Shown in pieces: positions 1 through 8,502 of a stretch of 64,000 nt of DNA (position 1 is its first letter; each line of letters opens with the position of its first letter). The position numbers and the translations under genes were made by a program. The notes under the pieces are model-generated. The model did not search any database, was not told the origin of the DNA, and worked only from the letters and a program-made list of their open reading frames with translations. The stretch comes from Planctomycetota bacterium. Its GTDB lineage: Bacteria > Planctomycetota > Planctomycetia > Pirellulales > Pirellulaceae. The stretch is taken from positions 1 through 64,000 of the forward strand of contig CAUJHS010000070.1 of NCBI GenBank assembly GCA_963204915.1. Reading direction: 5' to 3'.

Positions 1-139
1 GTCCAAGAAATGGACGATGCCTATACCGAAGTGGAAAGAAGCCCTCAATCACTTCGCCATCCTGTTCGCCGACCGCATGCCCAAAAACCTCAACTAACTC
101 ACCCCAATAACCGACTGACACAAAAATCAAGACAGGCCC
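1..139 (+). mobile_element. Right end of an IS256-family insertion sequence
   Basis: The window opens inside an insertion sequence. Its transposase C-terminus ends at 97. A terminal-repeat-like segment at 116-139 reads outward-in as GGGCCTGTCTTGATTTTTGT, which resembles ends of IS256-family elements as I remember them. The element boundary is placed at 139 because the minus-strand gene beyond it changes character exactly there. The left end and the target duplication lie outside the window, so the boundary is inferred. Confidence 0.65.
2..97 (+). CDS. IS256-family transposase, C-terminal fragment
   Basis: Reading from base 2, the frame gives 31 residues then TAA at 95-97. The sequence contains KWTMPIPKWKEALNHFAILF followed by a short basic tail. 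The pattern W-(x)-MP-(x)n-W-(x)-AL-NxFAI-F-DR is the typical end of mutator/IS256 transposases, which are DDE enzymes moving the element by cut-and-paste or copy-out. Only the last 31 residues are present, so the catalytic triad cannot be inspected. It is too short to stand out by ORF length and was found by translating the window edge. Confidence 0.75.
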   Translation, partial: SKKWTMPIPKWKEALNHFAILFADRMPKNLN

Positions 140-1226
140 TCAAGCGGTTATCGAGAATGAACCGGCGGTCGGTCAGCGGAAACTCGTATGCGATGGCAAG
201 TTCGTGGAGTTGTCCTGGCTTGTAAGCCAAACCAAAGGCCGACGTGACCACGTCATTCCCTTCGACCCCCACAGAGCCTAAGTTGACCAGGTCGACGCCT
301 TCGATCGGTAAGGGGAAACCATCGCCTTCGCTCAACCAATGGTGCCAGTTCAACTCGGCCAGCGCATAGAGGCCGGTATTCCCTAGCCGTCGGTCAAGGT
401 GATTCGACCAATACCACACTTGATTCTCTTCGTTCGAATCGCTCGGGAGACGGAAGCCCGTACCGGAAATCCAATGCCAGTTTTCGGCGATTTCGGCGCC
501 ACCGGACAGGAACAAGTGGAACTCGCCATCGCCGTTGCCTTGCAGCGATCGTGTGCTGCCTACCGGCAATTCGTACGTGAGGCCCACGCTGAGCAGGGTT
601 TGACTCACGGGGTCCGCCCACAAACCGTACTTTAGACCCGCGGCAACGTCGGCCCACCCATCGTCCAAGAGAGGGCTTTGCGACACGATGAAGCCATCCT
701 TCGTGGCGATGAACGAAAGTCGCTCCGTCAGCGCGGCGCGAAGCTGCATCGCGTAAACCTGGAAACTGTCGCCGCCTAGTTCCGGCGGCGTATGTTGGTT
801 GAGAAAAATCACGCGCGCTTCCGTTAGGGATCGCGGATCTTCGAAAAACACCGGGTTGCTAATCGGGCTGATGAAGTCCGAGAACCGCGTGTCGGTCGAA
901 AGAATCAAACCGAATCGTTTCCGGCAAGGCGTGCACGCGCCGCAGCCGCAACACCCACACGCAGGGCGACAGCACGAACATCCGCCGCAGCAAACCTCGC
1001 AGCCCAAACAATCGCCGCATCCTCCTGTGTAGGCGGGAACACTTTCGTTCAGGTCGGCAGCGGCAGGCTCAGAATACACAGGGGCAGGATCGGCGTAGGA
1101 ATACTTGATATCGCTTTCGGTGTAGTCCGCGCCTCGTACGAAGTCCGAGCCCACGAGCAATGCGATCATCACAGCGGTGCTGCCAAGCCAGACGAGGCGG
1201 CGTAGGTTCAGTAAGCGGCGTATCAT
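99..1226 (-). CDS. Cys-rich, probably outer-membrane-type protein, 3' end replaced by IS
   Basis: About 375 residues. I start at the ATG at 1226 because it opens with RRLLNLRR and a hydrophobic run, a signal peptide or anchor; an in-frame ATG at 1298 would put 24 unconvincing residues before it. Residues near 65-105 hold a very dense cysteine segment (CGDCLGCEVCCGGCSCCRP and more). After that come alternating, aromatic-rich stretches with paired Gly/Asn turns that look like a beta-barrel (VGLTYELPVGS, WHWISGTGFRLPS). The last 13 codons (RACLDFCVSRLLG) are read from IS256 terminal sequence, so the native C-terminus, expected to be the closing barrel strand, is lost. Function is unknown; it may be non-functional. 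Confidence 0.6.
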   Translation of the reverse strand: MIRRLLNLRRLVWLGSTAVMIALLVGSDFVRGADYTESDIKYSYADPAPVYSEPAAADLNESVPAYTGGCGDCLGCEVCCGGCSCCRPACGCCGCGACTPCRKRFGLILSTDTRFSDFISPISNPVFFEDPRSLTEARVIFLNQHTPPELGGDSFQVYAMQLRAALTERLSFIATKDGFIVSQSPLLDDGWADVAAGLKYGLWADPVSQTLLSVGLTYELPVGSTRSLQGNGDGEFHLFLSGGAEIAENWHWISGTGFRLPSDSNEENQVWYWSNHLDRRLGNTGLYALAELNWHHWLSEGDGFPLPIEGVDLVNLGSVGVEGNDVVTSAFGLAYKPGQLHELAIAYEFPLTDRRFILDNRLRACLDFCVSRLLG

Positions 1227-1629
1227 AAGGGAGCAAATGGTTCGAGGATGGTGGCGTGCGCGCCATTCCGGTGACGCGACGCACTTCAAAATCGTCATTC
1301 GGAAAGTTGTGCGGTAAGCCGTGCTTACCGCGCGCCGCGCGAATTAGCTACTTTGCCCAGGCCGACCACTAAGGTGGGAAGTGGAGCGCCCTGGTAATCG
1401 CGCCAAACGATTCAAATTCAGTTCGTCGCGCAGGCGCCGTATCGAATGTACTGACGCAAGGGCGCTTTTCCGTTACGGAAAGATGTGCCGGTTCTAGCCA
1501 AGATGATGTGGGATTGTAGCCAAGTCCTTGTGCCTGGTAGTGTTCTCGCCGAGCTTTCTCGGGTACTCCCTTGGGCTGCATGGCTTTCCCAAACGACCGG
1601 GAATTGGGTGCGCCGGTCGCATTTGATTC
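1227..1629. other. Intergenic region with a perfect inverted repeat
   Basis: This gap separates the Cys-rich gene from the 3' end of the PHP hydrolase gene. Small ORFs in it have atypical composition and no ribosome site, and I do not call them. The one clear element is the inverted repeat at 1311-1331, listed separately. Confidence 0.5.
1311..1331. repeat. Perfect 8-bp inverted repeat, 5-base loop
   Basis: GCGGTAAG, five bases, CTTACCGC. It lies about 85-105 bases upstream of the chosen start of the Cys-rich protein. No T-run follows on either strand, so an intrinsic terminator is unlikely. It could be an operator or a transcript hairpin. No regulator is encoded next to it. Confidence 0.45.
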
Positions 1630-3750
1630 TCAACGCCCTGCTCGCGCCATCTGGTTTTCTCGCCAGGCTTCGAGATACGTTTGAAAACCGGCTTGCGTTT
1701 CTTCGCCTGCGCGTCGGAGGGTGTTTTGAATCGAGTCGGAAAGAAGGTCTTCGCCCGCGCTTTGCCACAGGTGCGCCGCCTGCGTCGCCGTGGCGCGGTC
1801 GTAATCGGCCAGGCTGGTAAGAAGTTGCTGGAAGTCGCCGTCGGCGTTCGTGACGAGGCGCCGCGCGTAGTCGTAAGCGGCGGATTTGCGGCCATCGCCA
1901 TCGCCGTCAATCCAAACGGCGCCGCTGCATCCAATCACCTGCGGGGTCCAGTCAGGGGAAGTCGGTTGATACGGCTTAGCGGTCTTCCAGTAGGGGCCGT
2001 CGATGCCGGGACCAATTGCGATGGCGGTCAGAAACAGGTCATGTGCGGGGCACGGTATGCTCCACTGGCCGCGCCACTTTTCGCCGGGGCCCAGCGACTC
2101 CTTCGCTTCGTTAGAGATCTTCGCTTCGCGAATGGGATGACCATTGGCGAACAGGACGATTCGACTCGCCTCGATCCAAGATGGCGCAAGCACGCGAATC
2201 GTAATTTCCAACGGCGCCGCTGGCTCGTTCGTGCTCGCACGTCGCGCCATCGCCGCTAGTTCTCCAGAGCGGAACTTGCCGTTGACGGTCAATTCGGCCA
2301 GCAAGCCGTAACTCACTAGCACGCGGCCCTGCACGAAGTTGTCGACGGCTTGCTCGACATCGAGGTTGCCGGGATCGCGGTCATCGCAGCGGATATAGGT
2401 TCGGCCTTGACCCACAAAGTGACGTCCGACATCGTGCGAGTCGCTGGCGCCAACCGGCGTGACTTGGCGGCCCCGATTGAGCAGCGCCATCCAGTCATGA
2501 AACAACCGCCAAATATCGTTCTGGGTGGCGGAGGAATTCACCACTTCCATGGCGTTGAACCGCATCGCCCAGTTGTCCAAGTTCTCGCCCGCCGCCGCGT
2601 TGAACAGCGTTGGGCCAAACGGTCGCACGCCGCTGTGTAAATCTCGGGCGTGGTTCAAAATGGCGACCTTCACGCCGGGCGTTCCGTAGATGCTGTCGAA
2701 CAGCGCACTCCAATCCGTCAATTGATGGTCGGGCTTCGCGGCGCCTGGGGCGACAGGAAACACGTTGAAGTGCCCGACTTTCGTCGTTACTTCGTTCCCA
2801 ATCACCGGCGTAAAGTACTGCCGTACGCCCATTTCGCGCGCGAACGGATCTTGGTCAATCTGCACGTTATGATCCGTAGCGATGGGCAGCTCGATTCCTT
2901 CAGCGGCCAACGTAATCATGCGCTCTTGCACGGTGGCGTCGCCGTGGCCCGAGTGCGTCAGCGTGTGCGTGTGCGTGTCGCATGCCACGTAGCCGGGCGT
3001 GGGAACTTCGCGCCGAATGGTGAGCGAAACGTCCCGCGTTTGCCCCGTTTTCAGTTCGATCGACTCCGAAGCGAGCGTGTATTCAAAACCGCGCCCCGCG
3101 TATACCGTGTACTTGCCGGCCGGCAGCCCGAACTTCGCCTTGCCGTTTGATGTGTAGACCAAGCCTGGCCGCACCGCCAGTTGATCGTTCGACTGCGCCC
3201 CCACCGTTTGCATCGCACCGGTTTCCGCCACCACGGTCACACGCGCCGGCAACCGATCGCGCGTGTCGGCGTCGGTTATGGCGACTTCTAACGTACACGC
3301 ATTCAGCAATTCGGATCGCGGCTGCCGGTGCAGTATGACCTCGCCAAGGCGCACATCGTCCGGCGTTCCGCGGCCGTTCATTTCGACGCGCAGCGTGTTC
3401 TCGCCTTGCCGGATCGCGCCGGCGGACAGCGCGAAGTAGACGACCATGTCGTTCTCGTCAACCGGCAGCCGCTCGATGCGATCGCCATTGAGCAACACCG
3501 ACCAGGTTTGTTTGACGTCCTGCTGGCGTAGTTGCAATGTCCATTCGCGGTCATTCGCTGGCGAGTTGAATTTTACTTCCAGACGCTCGCCTTCGGGCGT
3601 CTCGGCGAATGTGGTCCATTCGCGCGGCCCGCCGAGACGCAGATGTTTTAACCGCGGCTCAAGCACTTGGGCTTCACTGGCCGCCAGATGCGCGACAAGC
3701 AGGCCGACGGCGAAAGTACAAGCAACGGCGACGCGAATGAGTGCGTTCAT
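1630..3750 (-). CDS. CehA/McbA-type PHP-domain metallohydrolase, secreted
   Basis: 706 residues from the ATG at 3750; a longer frame would need a TTG at 3792. The first ~27 residues (MNALIRVAVACTFAVGLLVA...) form a signal peptide. Residues ~30-145 look like a carbohydrate-binding or jelly-roll module. Residues ~150-250 resemble a carboxypeptidase-regulatory-like sandwich (GLPAGKYTVYAGRG). The PHP domain follows, with CDTHTHTLTHSGHGD at ~257, ATDHN at ~292, NHARD further on and GASDSHDVG, the expected metal-binding His/Asp pattern. Family members cleave phosphate or ester substrates, but the substrate here cannot be told. It is the last gene of the minus-strand run, 95 bases after the lactonase gene. 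Confidence 0.8.
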   Translation of the reverse strand: MNALIRVAVACTFAVGLLVAHLAASEAQVLEPRLKHLRLGGPREWTTFAETPEGERLEVKFNSPANDREWTLQLRQQDVKQTWSVLLNGDRIERLPVDENDMVVYFALSAGAIRQGENTLRVEMNGRGTPDDVRLGEVILHRQPRSELLNACTLEVAITDADTRDRLPARVTVVAETGAMQTVGAQSNDQLAVRPGLVYTSNGKAKFGLPAGKYTVYAGRGFEYTLASESIELKTGQTRDVSLTIRREVPTPGYVACDTHTHTLTHSGHGDATVQERMITLAAEGIELPIATDHNVQIDQDPFAREMGVRQYFTPVIGNEVTTKVGHFNVFPVAPGAAKPDHQLTDWSALFDSIYGTPGVKVAILNHARDLHSGVRPFGPTLFNAAAGENLDNWAMRFNAMEVVNSSATQNDIWRLFHDWMALLNRGRQVTPVGASDSHDVGRHFVGQGRTYIRCDDRDPGNLDVEQAVDNFVQGRVLVSYGLLAELTVNGKFRSGELAAMARRASTNEPAAPLEITIRVLAPSWIEASRIVLFANGHPIREAKISNEAKESLGPGEKWRGQWSIPCPAHDLFLTAIAIGPGIDGPYWKTAKPYQPTSPDWTPQVIGCSGAVWIDGDGDGRKSAAYDYARRLVTNADGDFQQLLTSLADYDRATATQAAHLWQSAGEDLLSDSIQNTLRRAGEETQAGFQTYLEAWRENQMARAGR

Positions 3751-3845
3751 GAAATTGGCGGTAGCAAAGAGGAGGTTCCGCACGCCCCGCAAGTTGTTCG
3801 AGAACTGCGGGGCGGGAACGCGAACGCGGATTCATCGTGCCGTGG

Positions 3846-5012
3846 CTATTGCGCCGCCGGCATGAACCGCACGCACACCGGCGAAGGTACATTGATCTTG
3901 ACGCCCGAGGGATCCAGCTCGCCGGTCTTGGGATCAATCCGAAGGACAACAATCGTGTCGGAATCTTGGTTCTCCGCGAAGAGCCATTGTCCGGTGGGGT
4001 CGACCGCGAAGTTGCGCGGGGTGCGGCCTTGCGTCGATTCATTCTCCAAGAGCGTTGGCTTGCCGGTTTGTGCATCGAGCGAATAGACGGCGATCGTATT
4101 GTGGCCCCGGTTGGATCCGTAAAGGAATTTTCCCGACGGATGGGCGACAATCTCAGCGGTGCTGTATCCTTGGCCTTCGATCTCGGTTTCTGGCGGCAAC
4201 GTAGAAACCGTGGCGATCTCGGTCAACTCGCCGCGCTCTGCGTCGTACGCGAAGGCGGTTGTGGTGAGCAACATTTCGTTAATGACATAGGCGTACTTGC
4301 CGCTCGGATGAAAGGCGAAGTGCCGCGGTCCGGAGCCCGGCGCCACGCGGGCTGCCGGCGAATCATTCGGCGTGAGTTTGCCGTTTTCGGCGTCGAACCG
4401 GTACACAAAGATCTTATCGACGCCCAAATCGGCCACGAATGCAAAGCGGCCGGCAGGGTCCAAGTTGATCGAATGCGCATGAGGCTCTTTCTGTCGGGCC
4501 GGATTCACACTGGAGCCGGTATGTTGCACAACCGACGAAGGCTCTTTCAACCCGCCTTCCTCGGTAATTGGCAACACGGCCACGCTGCCTCCGCCGTAAT
4601 TGGCGACCAGCACATTCTTGCCTTCGCGGTCAACGACGACATGGCAAGGACCGGCGCCTCCGGAAGGTTGTTGGTTGAGCAACGTCAGTTGGCCTGATGC
4701 GGGGTCGATGGCGAAGGCGCTCACCGCGCCGACTCGCTTTCCGCCAAAGTCCGAGATTTCGCCCACGGCGTAAAGGAAACGGCGATTAGGATGAATCGCC
4801 AGAAACGAGGGGTTGGTGGTCTTGGCCGCCAAGGTCGGAGCCGTCGCTTTGCCGGTGGCGGGGTCAAACTCGAACTGATAGATTCCCTCGCTTGACCCGC
4901 GCGTGTAGGTGCCGACATACGCGCGTAACCGCTCGTCGGCGGCTACGGTGCTGGTCGTCACAACGGCGAGAGCGAGGAGAACCGGGCCGCGAAGAGCTTT
5001 TGATCGCATCAT
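3846..5012 (-). CDS. Lactonase family protein, seven-bladed beta-propeller (6-phosphogluconolactonase type)
   Basis: 388 residues with a signal peptide (LLALAVVTTSTVAA). The body is a run of propeller blades with typical phrases: AYVGTYTRGSSEGIYQFEFD at the start, FLAIHPNRRFLYAVGE, GAGPCHVVVDREGKNVLVAN, HAHSINLDPAGRFAFVADLG, GPRHFAFHPSGKYAYVINE and PRNFAVDPTGQWLFAENQDS. This is the YbhE/Pgl fold that hydrolyses 6-phosphogluconolactone in some bacteria. Export here argues for an extracellular sugar lactone or another substrate. The start ATG overlaps the stop of the upstream WecG-type gene by four bases (ATGA), so translation is probably coupled to the polysaccharide operon. Confidence 0.85.
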   Translation of the reverse strand: MMRSKALRGPVLLALAVVTTSTVAADERLRAYVGTYTRGSSEGIYQFEFDPATGKATAPTLAAKTTNPSFLAIHPNRRFLYAVGEISDFGGKRVGAVSAFAIDPASGQLTLLNQQPSGGAGPCHVVVDREGKNVLVANYGGGSVAVLPITEEGGLKEPSSVVQHTGSSVNPARQKEPHAHSINLDPAGRFAFVADLGVDKIFVYRFDAENGKLTPNDSPAARVAPGSGPRHFAFHPSGKYAYVINEMLLTTTAFAYDAERGELTEIATVSTLPPETEIEGQGYSTAEIVAHPSGKFLYGSNRGHNTIAVYSLDAQTGKPTLLENESTQGRTPRNFAVDPTGQWLFAENQDSDTIVVLRIDPKTGELDPSGVKINVPSPVCVRFMPAAQ

Positions 5013-6007
5013 GGTGATTGATTCAGAGGGGAAGAAGAAGCGGAATTACTGCCAGTTAAGGGTAGGGCGCCCGGCGTGCTTTTCAAAGCCGGGGAAGCCA
5101 AAGGCAAGTCCGCGGCGCCCGAAAGGCGAGCGCCGCGCTTGCTCGAAGCGCGTAGGCGCCGCGCCGCCGCGCTGGCAAAGAGCCTAGCGGCGAACGGTAA
5201 ACCCTGGACCAGATAACGATGCGCCAAACGGCGCGGTTCGCACCACAAGCGGTAGAGCCATTCCAACCCCAAACGCTGCGCCAGCGGAGGGGCGCGGCGA
5301 ATGTCGCCCGAAATGAAACTGAAGCTTACCCCGATGCCCAACCACCATGTCGACGGCAAGAGCGGGCGCAATCGCGAGATCACGATGTCTTGCTTAGGAC
5401 ACCCCAGTCCCACCAACACGACGTCGGGCCTGGCGGCCACGACCGCATCGGCCACGGCTTGAAACGCATCGGGCGACTGTTCAAACCCAAAGTCAGGGCA
5501 AAGCACGCCAGCGATGCGCAATCCCGGATGTTGTTGTTGCAATACTTGCGCCGCGCCCTCGGCCGAACCCGGCGCGCCGCCTACCAGGAACACGGAATAC
5601 TGGCGGCTCGCCAACTCGGGCATGAGCTGCGAAATCAGGTTTGTGCCGTTCACGCGCTCGGGAAGCGGTTCTCCTTGTAGCCGACTGGCCCACACCAACG
5701 GCATGCCATCAGCCACGTTTAAGGTTGAGTCGGCGACAAGCCGGCGTAATTCGCGCTGCCGGACCCACCGCCGCAAGATGTCTACATTCGGCGTGACTAC
5801 CCAGCCGCCGCGTCGCTGCTGTAAATGACGCACGACGTATTGCACGCAGTCGTGCATCGTGACAACGTGAATGGGCATGCCGCACAAGCTAATTGCCGGC
5901 GGAGAAGGGTCAAACAAAACCGCTTCCAGATCGGCAATCTCGTTTCGCTCGACCCGCGCACGAGGCGTCTCGGCGGTTTGCTGCGGAATGACCATCGCGT
6001 CGGACAT
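5009..6007 (-). CDS. WecG/TagA/CpsF-family glycosyltransferase
   Basis: 332 residues from the ATG at 6007, which has GAGGAG about nine bases upstream. The frame is open for 170 codons further, but those overlap the next gene and look random. Family landmarks are present: VVTPNVDILRRWVRQ, STLNVADGMPLVWASRL with the Asp that serves as likely catalytic base, VFLVGGAPGSAEGAAQVL, VLVGLGCPKQDIVISRL, and GVSFSFISGDIRRAPPLAQR with GLEWLYRLWCEPRRLAHRYL. Relatives add ManNAc or glucuronic-type sugars to a lipid-linked intermediate on the cytoplasmic membrane face. The last ~45 residues are a low-complexity Ser/Ala/Pro tail. It sits in the polysaccharide operon, overlapping the lactonase start. Confidence 0.9.
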   Translation of the reverse strand: MSDAMVIPQQTAETPRARVERNEIADLEAVLFDPSPPAISLCGMPIHVVTMHDCVQYVVRHLQQRRGGWVVTPNVDILRRWVRQRELRRLVADSTLNVADGMPLVWASRLQGEPLPERVNGTNLISQLMPELASRQYSVFLVGGAPGSAEGAAQVLQQQHPGLRIAGVLCPDFGFEQSPDAFQAVADAVVAARPDVVLVGLGCPKQDIVISRLRPLLPSTWWLGIGVSFSFISGDIRRAPPLAQRLGLEWLYRLWCEPRRLAHRYLVQGLPFAARLFASAAARRLRASSKRGARLSGAADLPLASPALKSTPGALPLTGSNSASSSPLNQSP

Positions 6008-6036
6008 ACTCAATCTCTCCTCACCGCAAACATTGA

Positions 6037-7248
6037 TTACGAGCGGACTGGTTGAATGGGGTCTCGCTCGGTGCGCAACCACACTTTCTGACGTTTCCAT
6101 AGAAATGAACCGTAGATTGGCGCCTTGCGCACGATGTAAAGGGGAACCGTTAAGAGCGCTGCGACGGGGATCGACGTCCGGCAGAACCGCGCCCAACACG
6201 CGAGCGCCGTAACGGACATCACCGCACCGCCGCCCAGCAGCACCTGCACGGGCAGCCATTGGTGCGTTAACACGCCAAGGAGCAACGAGGCGGTCGTCGC
6301 CGTGAACCAAATCATCGCCAGTAGCGCCAGGGGCGGAACGGTGAAATCGATGGCCGCAGCCAACGCCGCCGTATTGCCCCGACGGAGAAACGACGCTAAC
6401 AATCGCGGCGCCTGCGTTAACATCACCATCAAATAACCATGTTCCCAACGGGTGCGCTGCCCAACGTGGGCGCGATGCCGCCAGGGGATGAACGTGGTCA
6501 CGTGCGCTTCGTCGCAAAACTTGGGCGGGTGTCCCTGTAATACCAGGTCGATCCCGAGCTGAGTATCTTCCGCCAGGGCATGATTATCGACCGCCACTTG
6601 CCGAATGACTGGCCAAGGAAAAGCCATGCCGCTGCCCAAAAGTTGGCACGGCAGGCCCGCGCGCGACAGCCCCAATGGGCGTATCTGATTCTTGAAACGC
6701 AACCCTAACGACGATACCGCCTGCGCTCCGTTCGTCGCGGAAGGCGCCTCGAACAAATAACGCGCCTGCACCGGCCGACCTGTCGCAACACAAGTTTCCG
6801 CCAGACATTCGATCGCGCCTGGCGCCACTTGGCAGTCTGCGTCAATCACCATAACCACGTCAGGTCGTTCGCCGGCGCGCTCCAACTCGCGCAACCCAAA
6901 CGCCAGGGCGTGGCTCTTACCGCGCAAGCTCGTATCTTCGCGCTCCAACACCCACGCCCCCGTGCGACGCGCAATTGCCGCGGTTTGATCGCTGCAGTTA
7001 TCGGCGATGACGAGCAGTCGATCACCCTCATTTAGTTGCGACAAGGTTTCGCGGGCTGTGGCTTCAATGGCGGCCTCTTCGTCATGTGCGGGCATAAGAA
7101 CCACAACGCGAGCACGCGCGCCTGACGTGCGTGGCGCGGTCCGACGCGCCGGCAGCCACGCCAACCAGCATTCGATGCAAAACACCGCCATCGGCCATAA
7201 CACGACGCAGGCCAAAACCACCGCGACATATACGAAGAACTGATTCAT
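6037..7248 (-). CDS. Membrane glycosyltransferase family 2
   Basis: 403 residues from the ATG at 7248 (MNQFFVYVAVVLACVVLW, an N-terminal membrane helix). GT-A motifs follow in order: VVVLMPAHDEE, VIADNCSDQT, EDTSLRGKSHALAFGL, MVIDADCQ (the DxD metal site), ALAEDTQLGID, and QRTRWEHGYLM, equivalent to the (Q/R)xxRW motif of processive synthases. Two or three hydrophobic helices end the protein (LLAMIWFTATTASLLLGVL, GGGAVMSVTALACW). It probably transfers a nucleotide sugar to a lipid carrier or growing polymer at the inner membrane. It lies between the GNAT gene and wecG-type gene with short gaps. Confidence 0.88.
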   Translation of the reverse strand: MNQFFVYVAVVLACVVLWPMAVFCIECWLAWLPARRTAPRTSGARARVVVLMPAHDEEAAIEATARETLSQLNEGDRLLVIADNCSDQTAAIARRTGAWVLEREDTSLRGKSHALAFGLRELERAGERPDVVMVIDADCQVAPGAIECLAETCVATGRPVQARYLFEAPSATNGAQAVSSLGLRFKNQIRPLGLSRAGLPCQLLGSGMAFPWPVIRQVAVDNHALAEDTQLGIDLVLQGHPPKFCDEAHVTTFIPWRHRAHVGQRTRWEHGYLMVMLTQAPRLLASFLRRGNTAALAAAIDFTVPPLALLAMIWFTATTASLLLGVLTHQWLPVQVLLGGGAVMSVTALACWARFCRTSIPVAALLTVPLYIVRKAPIYGSFLWKRQKVWLRTERDPIQPVRS

Positions 7249-7359
7249 GAGCACCAACCCGTTTGACCGCTCCTCAAGGGGGAATCGCTTTCTCGTTTTC
7301 CGCGAAGTTGAAACCGTCGTCGAACAACCCGTTGATTTACCCACCGCTCCTTCACGGCA

Positions 7360-8430
7360 TCACTGAAACAGCAACCGTTGTCGCAAGTTATGCAGCATGC
7401 GTCCCGGAGCGCGGGCAGGACCTCGCAGCGGAGATTTCTTGATCCATGTCTTGGCGGTTCTCCAGCCGGTCCGCGCGCCGCGCAACCAAACGTTGCAGTC
7501 AACAGCACCATGCGCTACAGCGATCGAGCCCGAGTTGAGACTGTACTTGTACCGTTCGGGGCCTTTGCCTAAGTCGATTCGCTGAACTCCTTCGCTCGCG
7601 GCGGCTTGGGCCAAATGCAGCAGCAAGATCAATCCTGGCGAGTACTTGCTGAACTCTCGGTTGTAGGTCGGGAACCACCAGTGCAAAACCGTGCGAGTTC
7701 TCATTCCCAGGTGAACCGCAACGAGTTCATCGCCAGCGTACAACGTTGAGAGTACGCCGGAAAAACCGGGTGATTGCGTTTCGCGAATGCGGTCCAGCAG
7801 CGCAACCACCCAACCGTATTGGAAAATATCGACGACGCCCGTTTCGGAATGTTGTTCCTTCTTCCAATGGAACAGCATCTGTAACGCGGACGCAGTTGGC
7901 TCGTGCAAGACGAATCGCAGCGGACCGACCTCGCGTTGAATCTTGCGAGCTTTGCGCTGGATCTGTGAGATCAACTCGGAGCCCAGCTCGCGACGCCGGG
8001 CGTAGTACGTTTCCAGACCGCAGGAAAGGTCGATATACGGCGAGGGCTCCACGCCGTTGTGGTACGGCAAGAACGATGGCTGCTCGGCCAGCAAGTGATC
8101 GAATTGCCAACTTGCCAAACGACAACCGCGGACCAGCTCGGCAGCGTTCCAGCCAGAGTCGGGCTCTGCGATGACCGCCTGGAAGTCCGATAGTTTGCCT
8201 CCTACGGGCATGCCCACGTTCATGCGACCGCGTTGAAAGGGAAAGAACCCCACGGTTTGCGAGCCGTGGTCCAGTACGGCGACCTCGACGTCGTCGCGTA
8301 CGGCGGCGACCGCTTCGGTAAACTCGGGTTGGAAATAGGGACTGTCGATCGGCAGCCGGGATGCTAAGGCCGACCAGCGCATGGTTAACTCGCGCGTCAG
8401 CGCTCGACCCGAGAGGAGATGGAACTTCAC
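7360..8430 (-). CDS. FemAB/BioF2-like GNAT acyltransferase of the polysaccharide locus
   Basis: 356 residues, starting with GTG at 8430; an in-frame ATG at codon 18 is an alternative. The core matches the acetyltransferase type found in exopolysaccharide loci: FFPFQRGRMNVGMPVGGKLSDFQAVI, PSPYIDLSCGLETYYA, LGSELISQIQRKARKIQREVG, FHWKKEQHSETG, GDELVAVHLGMRTRTVLHWWFPTYNREF, SPGLILLLHLAQAAASEGVQRIDLGKG. Such proteins are thought to acylate sugar or peptide amines in the cytoplasm before export. The acyl donor is not evident. Co-orientation with GT2, ligase and flippase genes supports a role in modifying the polymer repeat unit. Confidence 0.82.
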   Translation of the reverse strand: MKFHLLSGRALTRELTMRWSALASRLPIDSPYFQPEFTEAVAAVRDDVEVAVLDHGSQTVGFFPFQRGRMNVGMPVGGKLSDFQAVIAEPDSGWNAAELVRGCRLASWQFDHLLAEQPSFLPYHNGVEPSPYIDLSCGLETYYARRRELGSELISQIQRKARKIQREVGPLRFVLHEPTASALQMLFHWKKEQHSETGVVDIFQYGWVVALLDRIRETQSPGFSGVLSTLYAGDELVAVHLGMRTRTVLHWWFPTYNREFSKYSPGLILLLHLAQAAASEGVQRIDLGKGPERYKYSLNSGSIAVAHGAVDCNVWLRGARTGWRTAKTWIKKSPLRGPARAPGRMLHNLRQRLLFQ

Positions 8431-8502
8431 AGGTGCGGATCCAAGGAGGGCAATGTTTTGATGTTCGAGATTACTTCAGGTTGGCCAAAAGGCCCTTTGT
8501 TC

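Noticed and set aside
6008-6517. N-terminal extension of the WecG-type protein by 170 codons
   Set aside because: It overlaps the GT2 gene, would start with TTG, and the ATG at 6007 has a strong GAGGAG site.
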